DNA from: Polaribacter butkevichii
GTDB taxonomy: Bacteria; Bacteroidota; Bacteroidia; Flavobacteriales; Flavobacteriaceae
DNA: 64,000 bases
Reading direction: 5' to 3'
NCBI RefSeq assembly: GCF_038024105.1
Contig: NZ_CP150661.1
Span: 1 to 64,000 of the forward strand
The notes beneath the pieces are model-generated. The model did no database searches. It was not told where the DNA came from and saw nothing but the letters and a program-made list of their open reading frames with translations. Numbering within the stretch: position 1 is the stretch's first letter; each line of letters begins with the position of its first letter. This document shows positions 27,076-36,461 of this stretch, one piece after another. The translations under genes were made by a program, and so were the position numbers.

Positions 27076-28068
27076 ATGAGAAATCCAAAATTTATAAAGT
27101 CATTAATAGGTGTTGTAATTATTTCAATTATCGTACTTATAGGTGTGTGGTTCTTAACAAAACCTAAATCTGTTATTTTACAAGGTAGAATAGAAGCTAA
27201 AGAAATTTATTTATCGTCTAAAATACCTACACGAATTAATTCTTTTGAAGTTAAAGAAGGACAAAGTGTTAAAAAAGGACAATTATTAGCAACGCTTTTA
27301 AGTCCAGAAATTATGGCAAAAGAGCAACAAGCTTTGGCGTTAAGAGATGCTGCAAATGCTCAAAAAAATAAAGCACAAAATGGCGCAAGATCAGAAGAAA
27401 TTAGAGCAGCCAAAAGTGTTTATGAAAAAGCGACTGCAGCTGCCAATGTAATGAATAAAACATACACTCGTATGGCAAACTTATTTAAAGACGGCGTAAT
27501 TTCTGAACAAAAACGAGATGAAATATTTGCAAAAAAAGAAGTTGCCTTAAAGGACCAAGAAGCGGCATTAAGTATGTATCAGATGGCAATGAAAGGCGCT
27601 AGAAATGAAGATATAGATGCTGCAACAGCTATGGTAAAACAAGCAGATGGCGCTTTAACAGAATTAGAAGGTTATAAAAATGAACGTAATATTATTGCAC
27701 CAATAGATGCCGAAGTTCTTAACTTTTTACCAGAAGAAGGAGAGTTAATTGGTGCGGGTTATCCGGTGGTTCATTTGGTAGATTTAACAAATAGTTACGC
27801 CATATTAAACATTAAAGAAACTAGCCTTTTCAACTTTAAAAAAGAAAGTGTTTTTGAAGCAACGATTCCTGCTTTAAAGAATAAAAAAGTACAATTTAAA
27901 ATTTACTATGTAGCTGCTTTAGGAGATTATGCTACTTGGAGTGCAACCAAGGCTTCTGGAGATTTTGATATTAGAACTTTTGAAATTAAAGCGATGCCAG
28001 TTACAAAAGAAGTAGATTTAAGACCTGGAATGAGTATTTTAATTGATTATTCTCAATTTAATGAGTAA
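27076..28068 (+). CDS. HlyD family periplasmic adaptor (membrane fusion protein)
   Basis: A 330-residue adaptor with one N-terminal membrane helix (about 9-27), a lipoyl-like half (LQGRIEAKEIYLSSKIPTRI, then VKKGQLLATL), a long helical hairpin (about 80-200) rich in Ala, Gln and Lys, and the second lipoyl half (ERNIIAPIDAEVLNFLPEEG). It links an inner-membrane pump to the TolC-like channel. It begins 7 bp after the TolC gene and overlaps the next permease gene by a few bases. Confidence 0.93.
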   Translation: MRNPKFIKSLIGVVIISIIVLIGVWFLTKPKSVILQGRIEAKEIYLSSKIPTRINSFEVKEGQSVKKGQLLATLLSPEIMAKEQQALALRDAANAQKNKAQNGARSEEIRAAKSVYEKATAAANVMNKTYTRMANLFKDGVISEQKRDEIFAKKEVALKDQEAALSMYQMAMKGARNEDIDAATAMVKQADGALTELEGYKNERNIIAPIDAEVLNFLPEEGELIGAGYPVVHLVDLTNSYAILNIKETSLFNFKKESVFEATIPALKNKKVQFKIYYVAALGDYATWSATKASGDFDIRTFEIKAMPVTKEVDLRPGMSILIDYSQFNE

Positions 28069-29239
28069 AATGAAACCCTCTTTACGGATTGCAAAAAGAG
28101 AGATTGCTCTGTTGTTTAACAGTAAGTCGTCTTTTGTTCTTGCAATAATACTGCCTTTTGTGTCCATTTTGTTTTTCAATACGCTTTTAAGTGAAGGTGT
28201 TGCGAGAGATTTACCCGTTGCTGTGGTAGATTTAGATCATACGGCAACCTCTAGAAATGTCATTGCTCAGTTAGATGCTGCGCCAGAGATTAAAATTGGT
28301 TTTTTCCCTTTAGATCAGCAAAAAGGAGAAGCATTAATTCGTTTAGGAAAAGCGTATGGTGTCATTACAATTCCTAAGAACTTTGAAGCAGATTTAAAAA
28401 GTGGAAAACAAGTACATATCATCAATCAATACAATAGTAATTTATTATTGGCAGGAGGATTAGAGTATAAAGCATTTAGAAAAGTAATTGGTACAATTTC
28501 GGCAGGTATAAATATCGAAAAACAACGTAAAAAAGGAGTTTCCATGCAACAAGCATTGGTTAATTATCAGCCTATTTTGGCCAATAATCATGTGTTGTCA
28601 AATCCATTTACAAACTATTCGTATTATTTGAATACAGGTTTTTTAACCATGTTTTTTCAGTTATTTGTCATGCTAACTACAATTTATTGCTTTGGAGCAG
28701 ATTTAAAATATAGTAAAGGAAATAAGTTATTGAATATTACAAATGGACGTTTATCAGCAATTATTTTAGGAAAAGTTTTACCTTATACTGTATGGTTTTT
28801 GTTGGTAGGTATTATTACGTTATTAAGTATGTACGTATGGCAAGATTTTCCGTTTTTGGGAAGTAAAATAACAGTTTTGGTTGGTTTACTTTTATTGATT
28901 TTAGCAAATCAATCATTCGCTTTATTCTTTATTGCTATCAGTGGTAGTTTTAGGGAAGCATTAACAATTGGTTCTGGATTTGGAGCTGTAAGTCTTTCTT
29001 TTTCAGGAATTACATTCCCTATTTTTGGAATGCCAGAAGTATTGCAATGGTTAAGTCAGGTTTTTCCATTTACGCATTTCTTTGAATTATTATTAGATCA
29101 ATCACAACGAGGATTTCCTGTATTTTATTCTTTAAAATCGATTATTATTTTAGTTGTTTTATGTATTGTACCAATTGCAATAAGTTGGCTTAAATTAAAA
29201 AGATTGTTTTTAAAAGGAAGCTTTAATCACCGTATTTAA
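28061..29239 (+). CDS. ABC-2 type transport permease, first copy
   Basis: An inner-membrane permease (392 residues from the ATG at 28061) of the YhhJ/YbhR kind: one helix near residues 17-35, a large extracytoplasmic domain (DLPVAVVDLDHTATSRNVIAQL onward, shown here as DLPVAVVDLDHTATSRN), then five helices after residue 195. The ATG overlaps the HlyD stop by 8 bp; a second ATG is at 28070. No ATP-binding protein is encoded in this operon, so the energy source must come from another locus. Confidence 0.9.
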   Translation: MSKMKPSLRIAKREIALLFNSKSSFVLAIILPFVSILFFNTLLSEGVARDLPVAVVDLDHTATSRNVIAQLDAAPEIKIGFFPLDQQKGEALIRLGKAYGVITIPKNFEADLKSGKQVHIINQYNSNLLLAGGLEYKAFRKVIGTISAGINIEKQRKKGVSMQQALVNYQPILANNHVLSNPFTNYSYYLNTGFLTMFFQLFVMLTTIYCFGADLKYSKGNKLLNITNGRLSAIILGKVLPYTVWFLLVGIITLLSMYVWQDFPFLGSKITVLVGLLLLILANQSFALFFIAISGSFREALTIGSGFGAVSLSFSGITFPIFGMPEVLQWLSQVFPFTHFFELLLDQSQRGFPVFYSLKSIIILVVLCIVPIAISWLKLKRLFLKGSFNHRI

Positions 29240-29241
29240 AA

Positions 29242-30453
29242 ATGAAAAATTTATATAAATTTATCTACAAAGGAATCATCTCATTTAAGCATACGTTTGG
29301 TACCGAATGGAATTCAATTAAATCGGACAAAGCAGTGGCAAGCACTTTTTTATCTGTAACACTTATTATTTTGGTAGTGTACACGTATATATATTCAAAC
29401 CAAATAATTAAAGAAGTTCCGGTAGCAATTGTAAACCAAGATGGTACTAGAATGAGTAGAGATTATATTGCCATGTTAGCTGCTACAGAAGGTACAAAAA
29501 CAATCACCACATTTACAGATTTAGAAGCTGCTAAAGTAGCCTATTATTCAAGAAATGTACAGGGAATTGTTATTGTACCAAAGAATTTTGAAAAGAATAT
29601 TAGAAGCGGTAGACAAACAACAATTACAACTTTTTCTGATGCTGCTAACATGTTATTTTATAAACGTGTTTTAGGAGATGTTACTGAAGTAAACGGTTAT
29701 TTTAGCGCAGGAATTTCAATTAAAAAAGAAATGGCAAAAGGTGTTTCTTTTGATGAAGCTCAGAAAAATTATACACCTATAAAAGCAATATCGACCAGTT
29801 TATTTAATACTAATTCTGGGTATGCAACTTATTTGATTCCGATGTTAACCGCCTTAATTATTCAATTAGTTTTATTAATGGGAATTGGTCTTTTAAGTGG
29901 TTCTAGACGAGAAGCAAAATCTACACATAAAAAATTTCCAAGAATATTACATAAAGGTGGCGTACTCTCTGTTTTATTAGCAAAAGCGTGTTTATATACT
30001 TTAATTTATATTGTTATTATTCCTGTTCAAGTTGGTATTGTATACACGCTGTTTGGCATTCCGGTACGTTCCTCATTGTTATCTATTTACGTATTTATAA
30101 TTCCGTATATCTTTTCAGTCGTGTTTTTAGGTATATCAATCAGTTCTTTTTTTAAAAGAAGAGAAGATTCAATTGTGTTTTTAGTATTGCTTTCTATTCC
30201 TTCATTAATGTTAAGCGGATTGTCTTTTCCTGCTGAAGGGTTTTCGAATTTTTATAAATTTATTTCAGAAATCATTCCGTCTACAGCAGGTATGAATGGT
30301 TTTGTTAAATTAACACAAATGGAAGCTTCGTTTGTAGATGTCTTAAAAGAATGGAATCATTTATGGTTGTTAACAATCATTTATTTTGTGATTGCTGCTA
30401 TTTCTTTAAAAGTAAGAGCTAAAAAGGAATTGGCTTTAAATAAAGCATTGTAA
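29242..30453 (+). CDS. ABC-2 type transport permease, second copy
   Basis: A 403-residue paralogue of the preceding permease, with the same design: an N-terminal helix (about 35-52), an extracytoplasmic domain starting EVPVAIVNQDGTRMSRDYIA, and five C-terminal helices. The two probably form a heterodimer. ATG starts 2 bp after the previous stop. It is the last gene of the TetR-TolC-HlyD-permease-permease operon. Confidence 0.9.
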   Translation: MKNLYKFIYKGIISFKHTFGTEWNSIKSDKAVASTFLSVTLIILVVYTYIYSNQIIKEVPVAIVNQDGTRMSRDYIAMLAATEGTKTITTFTDLEAAKVAYYSRNVQGIVIVPKNFEKNIRSGRQTTITTFSDAANMLFYKRVLGDVTEVNGYFSAGISIKKEMAKGVSFDEAQKNYTPIKAISTSLFNTNSGYATYLIPMLTALIIQLVLLMGIGLLSGSRREAKSTHKKFPRILHKGGVLSVLLAKACLYTLIYIVIIPVQVGIVYTLFGIPVRSSLLSIYVFIIPYIFSVVFLGISISSFFKRREDSIVFLVLLSIPSLMLSGLSFPAEGFSNFYKFISEIIPSTAGMNGFVKLTQMEASFVDVLKEWNHLWLLTIIYFVIAAISLKVRAKKELALNKAL

Positions 30454-30662
30454 AACATAGATTGCTTTTTATTAAAAAGTTTATGAAGAATACGTTTAGA
30501 AATTAAATCATTTATCCTTTCTGTAAATTTCACGCATTTTAATCATGAATTTCTATTGCGTAAATTAAATTTCATCAACATAAAGAAGCGGTTAAATTAA
30601 GTCTCTTTTCTTAGTTTTTCTCAAAATTCTATTATCTTCGTTTTTTTTAAAAGAGATATAAA

Positions 30663-31586
30663 ATGAGTAGAAATATAAAAGATTATATTGTTATAGGTTT
30701 AAAAGGAATGGCAATGGGAGCCGCAGATGTAGTTCCTGGAGTTTCAGGAGGTACCATTGCTTTTATTTCTGGTATATATGAAGAATTATTAGGCTCTATA
30801 AGTAACGTAAATATTGGTTTATTTAAAACGTTAAAACAAGATGGTTTTAAAGCAGCTTGGACACAATTAAATGGAAACTTTTTAGCATCCTTATTTTTAG
30901 GGATTTTTATAAGTATTATTTCTTTGGCAAAAGCGATAAAGTATTTATTAGAAAATGAGCCTGTTTTACTATGGTCTTTCTTTTTTGGTTTGGTATTGGC
31001 AAGTATTATTTACATTGCTAAACAAATTACAAAATGGAACATTCTTGCATTTGTATTCTTAATTATAGGTGCTTTTTTGGCCTATTATATTACCACTTTA
31101 AATCCTTTAGTTTCAGAAAATTCATCACCAATTTTTATATTTATAGCGGGTGCAATAGCAATATGTGCTATGATTTTACCTGGAATTTCAGGTTCATTTA
31201 TATTAGTGTTGTTAGGTGCGTACAAACCTGTTTTAAATGCTTTAAATAATAAAGACATTAAAACGATTTTAATTTTTATGGCAGGTGCCGTTATTGGTTT
31301 GTTAACCTTTTCTAGAGTTTTAAAATGGTTGTTTAAACATTATAAAAATTTAACTTTAGCTGCTTTAACCGGTTTTATAATTGGTTCATTAAACAAAATT
31401 TGGCCTTGGAAAGAAACCTTAACATGGCGTACAAATTCTCATGGAGTAGAAGTACCATTTAATCAACAAAGTGTAAGTCCTTTTTCTTTTAACGGAGAAG
31501 CAGAATTAACCATGGCAATTGTATTGGCTGTTGTTGGTTTTGTTATTATTTTAGCGATGGAAAGATTAGCCGTTCAGAAAAAATAA
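30663..31586 (+). CDS. DUF368 polyprenyl-phosphate transporter (PopT family), first copy
   Basis: A 307-residue polytopic membrane protein with the family signature MGAADVVPGVSGGTIAFISG (17-36) and a second one, MILPGISGSFILVLLGAY, in the middle, reflecting an internal repeat. DUF368 (PopT) proteins recycle undecaprenyl phosphate across the inner membrane for cell-wall and polysaccharide synthesis (published 2022-2023). ATG start. The paralogous gene follows with no gap. Confidence 0.9.
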   Translation: MSRNIKDYIVIGLKGMAMGAADVVPGVSGGTIAFISGIYEELLGSISNVNIGLFKTLKQDGFKAAWTQLNGNFLASLFLGIFISIISLAKAIKYLLENEPVLLWSFFFGLVLASIIYIAKQITKWNILAFVFLIIGAFLAYYITTLNPLVSENSSPIFIFIAGAIAICAMILPGISGSFILVLLGAYKPVLNALNNKDIKTILIFMAGAVIGLLTFSRVLKWLFKHYKNLTLAALTGFIIGSLNKIWPWKETLTWRTNSHGVEVPFNQQSVSPFSFNGEAELTMAIVLAVVGFVIILAMERLAVQKK

Positions 31587-32594
31587 ATGATTGTAGAAAG
31601 AACTTTTTTACAAAAATTAAGCCTTTTTTTTAAAGGTTTAGCAATGGGAGCTGCCAATAAGGTTCCTGGTGTTTCTGGCGGAACAGTTTCTTTTGTTTTA
31701 GGTTTTTATGAAGAGTTAATTTACTCGTTTAGAAAAATAAATTTAAAAGCGTTTAAATTACTTTTTAATGGCCGTTTTAAAAGTTTTTATCAATATGTAA
31801 ATGGTCCTTTTTTAATACTAATAATGGGAGGTAGCATTTTTAGTTACTTTAGCATTTCTTTAGTATTAGATTATTTTTTGGTCAATTTTGAACTGTATGT
31901 TTGGAGTTGGTTTTTTGGAATGATTTTGGGCTCTATTTACTATATAGGTAAAGATTTTGGTGATTGGAATTTTAAAAATATATTTTCTTTAATTGTTGGT
32001 GCCTCTATAGGTATCGGAATTAGTTTTTTAACACCTGCAACCGAAAATGACAACCTTTGGTTTGTATTTATTTGTGGAATTATAGGTGTTTCTGGTATGA
32101 CGCTTCCCGGACTTTCGGGGTCTTTTATTTTAATTCTATTAGGTAATTATGTGTTGTTATTAGTAGACTCTGTAAACGTTTTATTTAATGTAATTACCAG
32201 TCTTTTATCTGGTGATTTTAAAGTGTTGTCTGATCCGATTAAAATAAGATATTTAAAAATTATTAGCGTTTTTACCGCAGGTTCTACTTTTGGTTTGGTT
32301 TCTATCAGTCATGTTTTGGGGTATGTTTTAAAACGTTGGCATCAAATAGTAAATGCGGTTATTATTGGTTTTATAACAGGATCTTTAGGAATTGTTTGGC
32401 CTTGGAAAAAAGCGATTTATTTACAAGAAAAAGGAAAATTTTTAATAGATAAAAAAGGGAATAAAATCGTTGAAAATTACGAACGTTTTGTTCCTGATTT
32501 TTCAATCTCAGAAACCTGGTATGCTATATTTTTTATAATACTAGGGCTTTTGATAATTTTAGTAATAGATTTTTATGGACGAAAGAAAAAATAA
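31587..32594 (+). CDS. DUF368 polyprenyl-phosphate transporter, second copy
   Basis: A 335-residue paralogue with MGAANKVPGVSGGTVSFVLG and MTLPGLSGSFILILLGNY. It has Asn-Lys where the first copy has Asp-Val, and a longer C-terminal loop (about 275-310) before the last helix. The ATG directly follows the stop of copy one, so the pair is translationally coupled. The next gene, aroE, overlaps its end by 20 bp. Confidence 0.9.
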   Translation: MIVERTFLQKLSLFFKGLAMGAANKVPGVSGGTVSFVLGFYEELIYSFRKINLKAFKLLFNGRFKSFYQYVNGPFLILIMGGSIFSYFSISLVLDYFLVNFELYVWSWFFGMILGSIYYIGKDFGDWNFKNIFSLIVGASIGIGISFLTPATENDNLWFVFICGIIGVSGMTLPGLSGSFILILLGNYVLLLVDSVNVLFNVITSLLSGDFKVLSDPIKIRYLKIISVFTAGSTFGLVSISHVLGYVLKRWHQIVNAVIIGFITGSLGIVWPWKKAIYLQEKGKFLIDKKGNKIVENYERFVPDFSISETWYAIFFIILGLLIILVIDFYGRKKK

Positions 32595-33333
32595 AGTTTT
32601 TGGGTTATTAGGAAAAGATATTGAATATTCTTTTTCTCGTGGTTATTTTACAGAAAAGTTTGAAAAATTAGGCTTAAAAAAACACAGCTATGTTAATTTT
32701 GATCTTCAGAAAATAGAAGAATTTCCTGGTGTTATTGATGAAGGTGGCGAAAAATTAGGTGGTATAAATGTTACTATTCCTTATAAAGAAGCCGTAATGA
32801 AATATTTAGATAAGCTAGATAAAACGGCAAAAGAAATTGGGGCAGTAAATACTATAAAATTTACCAAAAGAGGAAATTTAAAAGGGTATAATTCTGATGT
32901 TGTTGGTTTTGAAAAATCAATATTTCCGTTGATAACAAAACAACATAAAAGAGCCTTAATATTAGGTACAGGTGGCGCTTCTAAAGCAATTGCTTACGCG
33001 CTAAAAAAGAATGATATTAAATTTAAATTTGTTTCTAGAAAACCTAATGGAAAAAAAGAAATTTCGTACCAAGATGTAACGGAAGAAGTTATGGAAAAGT
33101 ATCAAATCATTATCAATTCTACACCGGTTGGTACATCGCCAAATACGGATAAGTGTCCTGATATTCCGTATCAATATATTACAGAAAAACATTTGTTATA
33201 TGATTTAATTTACAATCCAGAAGTAACTACTTTTTTATCTAAAGGAAAAGAAAAAGGAGCTATTATAAAAAATGGATATGAAATGTTGCAATTGCAAGCA
33301 GAAGAATCTTGGAGAATTTGGAATGATGTTTAA
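32575..33333 (+). CDS. aroE: Shikimate dehydrogenase AroE
   Basis: Reduces 3-dehydroshikimate with NADPH in aromatic amino acid and chorismate synthesis. The 252-residue protein shows GGINVTIPYKEAVMKYLDKL (substrate site with the catalytic Lys), DNTAKEIGAVNTI-type linker, the Rossmann GTGGASKAIAYAL, and the C-terminal NGYEMLQLQAEESW. ATG at 32575 overlaps the upstream DUF368 gene. About 20 residues shorter than E. coli AroE. A dispersed repeat follows the stop. Confidence 0.95.
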   Translation: MDERKNKVFGLLGKDIEYSFSRGYFTEKFEKLGLKKHSYVNFDLQKIEEFPGVIDEGGEKLGGINVTIPYKEAVMKYLDKLDKTAKEIGAVNTIKFTKRGNLKGYNSDVVGFEKSIFPLITKQHKRALILGTGGASKAIAYALKKNDIKFKFVSRKPNGKKEISYQDVTEEVMEKYQIIINSTPVGTSPNTDKCPDIPYQYITEKHLLYDLIYNPEVTTFLSKGKEKGAIIKNGYEMLQLQAEESWRIWNDV

Positions 33334-33376
33334 TTAGAATGATTTTTTTTAGATTAAAAAAAAAGTTAGCAAGTTT

Positions 33377-33463
33377 GCTGCGTTAGGGATTGAATTGGAA
33401 ATCCTTTTTATGAAGAATGAATAAAAAGATTGTAAAGTAAAGCCCGACCGTAAGGGAACGCCC
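33377..33463. repeat. Dispersed flavobacterial repeat, opposite orientation
   Basis: GCTGCGTTAGGGATTGAA, then ATCCTTTTTA..TAAAAAGAT, then AGCCCGACCG and a GGGAACGCCC end. I recognise it as a repeat found in many Flavobacteriaceae genomes. Its ATCCTTTTT..AAAAAGAT core is shared with 13872-13940 in reverse orientation. It lies 43 bp after the aroE stop. Confidence 0.65.
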
Positions 33464-33580
33464 AAAAGTAAATTATCTATATTATTTTAGTGGTTAGATA
33501 GTTTGTAGATTTAGTAAGATGTCAGTATCTTTATAGATATATAATAGTTGTATTATATTAAGACCTTAAACATTGTAGAT

Positions 33581-35470
33581 ATGTTAGAAAATAATGAAGA
33601 AAACGTTGATAAGACGGAAAAGAAAGTAACAGAAGTTGCGAGTGAAATTGTAAAAGTTGAAGTTAAAGAAGTTAAAGAAAAAGTAGATGATACTACTGAT
33701 GCTGTTGAAGAAATAGAGAAATCTATTGCGGTGGATGCAGAAAAAGACACGGCTAAAGAAGAAGAATCTGCAGTTGTAGATTATACAAAATTATCTTTAG
33801 AAGAGTTGGTTGCAGAACTTAAAAAAACAATTTCAAACAATCCTGTTCAAAAAATTAAAAACCAAGTTGATGGAATTAAAACTGCTTTTAACCAAAAATT
33901 TGGGGCATTATTAGCAGAAAAGAAAGCAGCCTTTTTAGAAGAAGGAGGTAATTCTATAGACTTTCAATTTTCTAGTCCGTTAAAATCTGATTACAATAGC
34001 CTTTTATCAGAATATAAAAAACAACGCGATGCTCATTATAATGATTTAGAAAAACAATTATCTGCCAATTTAAATAAAAGACTTGCCGTTATAGAGCAGT
34101 TAAAAGATTTAATTGAAAATGCAGATACAGCAACCATGTATAAAAGTTTTAGAGAGTTGCAAGATACTTGGAGAACTATTGGACCGGTTTCTAAAAACCA
34201 TTACAATGATACTTGGAAAACGTTTCATCATCATGTAGAGCGTTTTTATGATTTGTTGCATTTAAGTAACGATTTTAGAGATTTAGATTTTAAACATAAT
34301 TTAGAAGAAAAATTAAAAATCATAGAAAAAGCAAATGCGTTAGCCGAAGAAGCTGATATTAATGTTGCTTTTAAAGAATTACAAGATTTACATAAAATCT
34401 GGAAAGAAGATATTGGACCAGTTTCTCAAGAAATGAGAGAAGATATTTGGCAAAAATTTAGTGCTGCTACTAAAAAAATTCATGATAGAAGACATGATCA
34501 TTTTAGAGAAATGCGTTCTAAATATCAAGAAATTATAGAGAAAAAATTAGTAGTTGTAGAAAAGCTAAATGCGTATGATACGGCTAATAATAAAACGCAT
34601 AATGATTGGCAAAAAAGTATTAAAGATATCGAAGCTTTAAGGCAAGAGTATTTTAATGCAGGAAAACTTCCGTATTCTAAAAGTGAAGAAGTTTGGCAAA
34701 AATTTAAAGCAGCTACAAAGAAATTTAATAGTGCTAAGAATGTTTTTTACAAACAAGAAAAGAATGATCAGCAAGAGAATTTAAAGAAAAAAATGGAGTT
34801 GATAGAACTCGCAGAGTCTTTAAAAGAAAGTGATGATTGGGAATCTTCTACAAACACTTTAAAGAAAATACAAGCAGATTGGAAAAAAATTGGTCATGTA
34901 CCGCGTAAATTTTCTGATGATATTTGGAAACGTTTTAAAGCGGCTTGTAATCATTATTTTGATAGATACCACGATCAGAAAAACTCTTTAAATAAAGAAC
35001 AGCAAGAGGTTGTAGATGCTAAAAAAGCATTTTTAGAAACTGTAAAAGAATTAACAACGCCAACAAAAGATGAAATCTTCGAAATTATTAATAATTGGAG
35101 AAATTTAGGTGTATTGCCAAGAAATGCAAGACATATAGATGGTAAGTTTAATAAATTAATAGACAGAGCACTTAATGGTTTAGACTTAGATAAGAATGAA
35201 GTTGCCATGCTAAAGTTTACACATGTTGTAGATGGTCTTGCAGCAGATAATGACGTTAGAAAGTTAGATTCTGAACAAATGTTTGTTAGAAAGAAAATTG
35301 ATGAAGTTGTTAAAGAAATTCAGCAATTAGAAAACAATTTAGGTTTCTTTTCTAATGCTAAAGATGATAATCCTTTGGTATTAAATGTAAGAAACAGAGT
35401 AAATGAATTTAAAGAAGATTTAGCGCTTTGGAAAGAGAAGTTAAGCTACATAAAGAGTTTAGATTACTAG
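33581..35470 (+). CDS. DUF349 repeat protein
   Basis: A 629-residue cytosolic helical protein. An acidic, Val/Lys/Glu-rich N-terminal region (about 1-75) precedes four to five DUF349 repeats, each a three-helix unit with conserved aromatic residues (RELQDTWRTIGPVSK, KELQDLHKIWKEDIGPVSQ, IQADWKKIGHVPRKF, IINNWRNLGVLPRN). Long helices suggest coiled coil. Function is not established. The ATG at 33581 is preferred to a TTG 11 codons upstream. Terminator follows 24 bp after the stop. Confidence 0.88.
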   Translation: MLENNEENVDKTEKKVTEVASEIVKVEVKEVKEKVDDTTDAVEEIEKSIAVDAEKDTAKEEESAVVDYTKLSLEELVAELKKTISNNPVQKIKNQVDGIKTAFNQKFGALLAEKKAAFLEEGGNSIDFQFSSPLKSDYNSLLSEYKKQRDAHYNDLEKQLSANLNKRLAVIEQLKDLIENADTATMYKSFRELQDTWRTIGPVSKNHYNDTWKTFHHHVERFYDLLHLSNDFRDLDFKHNLEEKLKIIEKANALAEEADINVAFKELQDLHKIWKEDIGPVSQEMREDIWQKFSAATKKIHDRRHDHFREMRSKYQEIIEKKLVVVEKLNAYDTANNKTHNDWQKSIKDIEALRQEYFNAGKLPYSKSEEVWQKFKAATKKFNSAKNVFYKQEKNDQQENLKKKMELIELAESLKESDDWESSTNTLKKIQADWKKIGHVPRKFSDDIWKRFKAACNHYFDRYHDQKNSLNKEQQEVVDAKKAFLETVKELTTPTKDEIFEIINNWRNLGVLPRNARHIDGKFNKLIDRALNGLDLDKNEVAMLKFTHVVDGLAADNDVRKLDSEQMFVRKKIDEVVKEIQQLENNLGFFSNAKDDNPLVLNVRNRVNEFKEDLALWKEKLSYIKSLDY

Positions 35471-35494
35471 TTCTTTAAACCTTCTATAAAATAG

Positions 35495-35525
35495 AAAACT
35501 CGAAGCTTTTGCTTCGAGTTTTTTT
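35495..35525 (+). terminator. Terminator after the DUF349 gene
   Basis: AAAACTCGAAGC / GCTTCGAGTTTT, loop TTTT, followed by T residues. The stem is almost identical to that at 35627. Confidence 0.9.
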
Positions 35526-35626
35526 ATGAACATCTTTTTATGTCCTTAATTAAATTTTAAGTTTCGCTTAGGTAAGAATGATAATGTATAAAAGAAAGGT
35601 TTTTTAAATATACTTTTATCTAAAAC

Positions 35627-35660
35627 AAAAAACTCGAAGCAGTTAAGCTTCGAGTTTTTT
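35627..35660 (-). terminator. Terminator after the coiled-coil gene
   Basis: AAAAACTCGAAGC / GCTTCGAGTTTTT, loop AGTTAA. Convergent with the previous terminator and sharing its stem. Confidence 0.88.
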
Positions 35661-35685
35661 TATAAATTTATAAGAAGAAAATTAA

Positions 35686-36459
35686 TTAAGAAAAGAATTT
35701 TTCCATTTTTAATTTTTCTTCTTCAGCTAAAGCTGCATCAACTAAAATACGACCACTATGCTCGTCTATAGTTATTTTTTTTCTATTTGCTATTTCTAAT
35801 TGTACTTGAGGTGGAATTGTAAAGTAAGAACCTCCAGAAGCGCCACGTTCTATAGCAACAACAGCTAAACCATTTTTAACTTTTGTTCTAATTCTAGTAT
35901 ATGCAGTAAATAAATGAGCATCTATACTTTGAGCAAATTCTTCAGATTTTTTTGCTAATAACTCTTCTTCTTTTTCAGTTTCTTTTAAGATCGCATCTAA
36001 TTCAGCTTTTTTATGGCTTAAATGTTTTTCTTGTTTTGCTAATTTTTCTTTAGTAGCATCAATAACTGTATTTTTCTGAGCAATTTTTGCTTTGTATTCT
36101 GTAATTCTTTTTTCAGCTAATTGAATTTCTAAATCTTGGTATTCAATTTCTTTAGATAAAGAATCAAATTCTCTGTTGTTTCTAACTTTCTTTTGCTGCT
36201 CATCATACTTTTTCATTAGCTCTTTAGACTCTTCAATTGCTAATTTTTTGTTATTAATGTCAGTTTCTAAGTTTGCTGCATCTTGATTTAAGTTCGCAAT
36301 ACGCGTGTTTAATCCGGCAACTTCATCTTCTAAATCTTCAACTTCTAAAGGTAGTTCTCCTCTAACGTTTCTAATTTCGTCAATTCTAGAGTCGATTAAT
36401 TGTAAATCGTATAAAGCTCTTAATTTTTCTTCAACCGAAATTTCTTTCTTCTTTGCCAT
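35686..36459 (-). CDS. Coiled-coil protein with degenerate zinc-ribbon tail
   Basis: A 257-residue protein whose first 180 residues are heptad-rich coiled coil. The C-terminal segment GGSYFTIPPQVQLEIANRKK..DEHSGRILVD matches the position of the C4-type zinc ribbon in the DUF164-like family, but all four metal-binding cysteines are absent (a Ser stands in the HSGRI part), so it should not bind zinc. The gene is the second of a two-gene minus-strand unit with the Nif3 gene, 2 bp apart. Confidence 0.85.
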   Translation of the reverse strand: MAKKKEISVEEKLRALYDLQLIDSRIDEIRNVRGELPLEVEDLEDEVAGLNTRIANLNQDAANLETDINNKKLAIEESKELMKKYDEQQKKVRNNREFDSLSKEIEYQDLEIQLAEKRITEYKAKIAQKNTVIDATKEKLAKQEKHLSHKKAELDAILKETEKEEELLAKKSEEFAQSIDAHLFTAYTRIRTKVKNGLAVVAIERGASGGSYFTIPPQVQLEIANRKKITIDEHSGRILVDAALAEEEKLKMEKFFS

Positions 36460-36461
36460 GG

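Noticed and set aside
25101..30453. A defence or toxin system in the TetR operon
   Set aside because: All five genes match ordinary efflux components.
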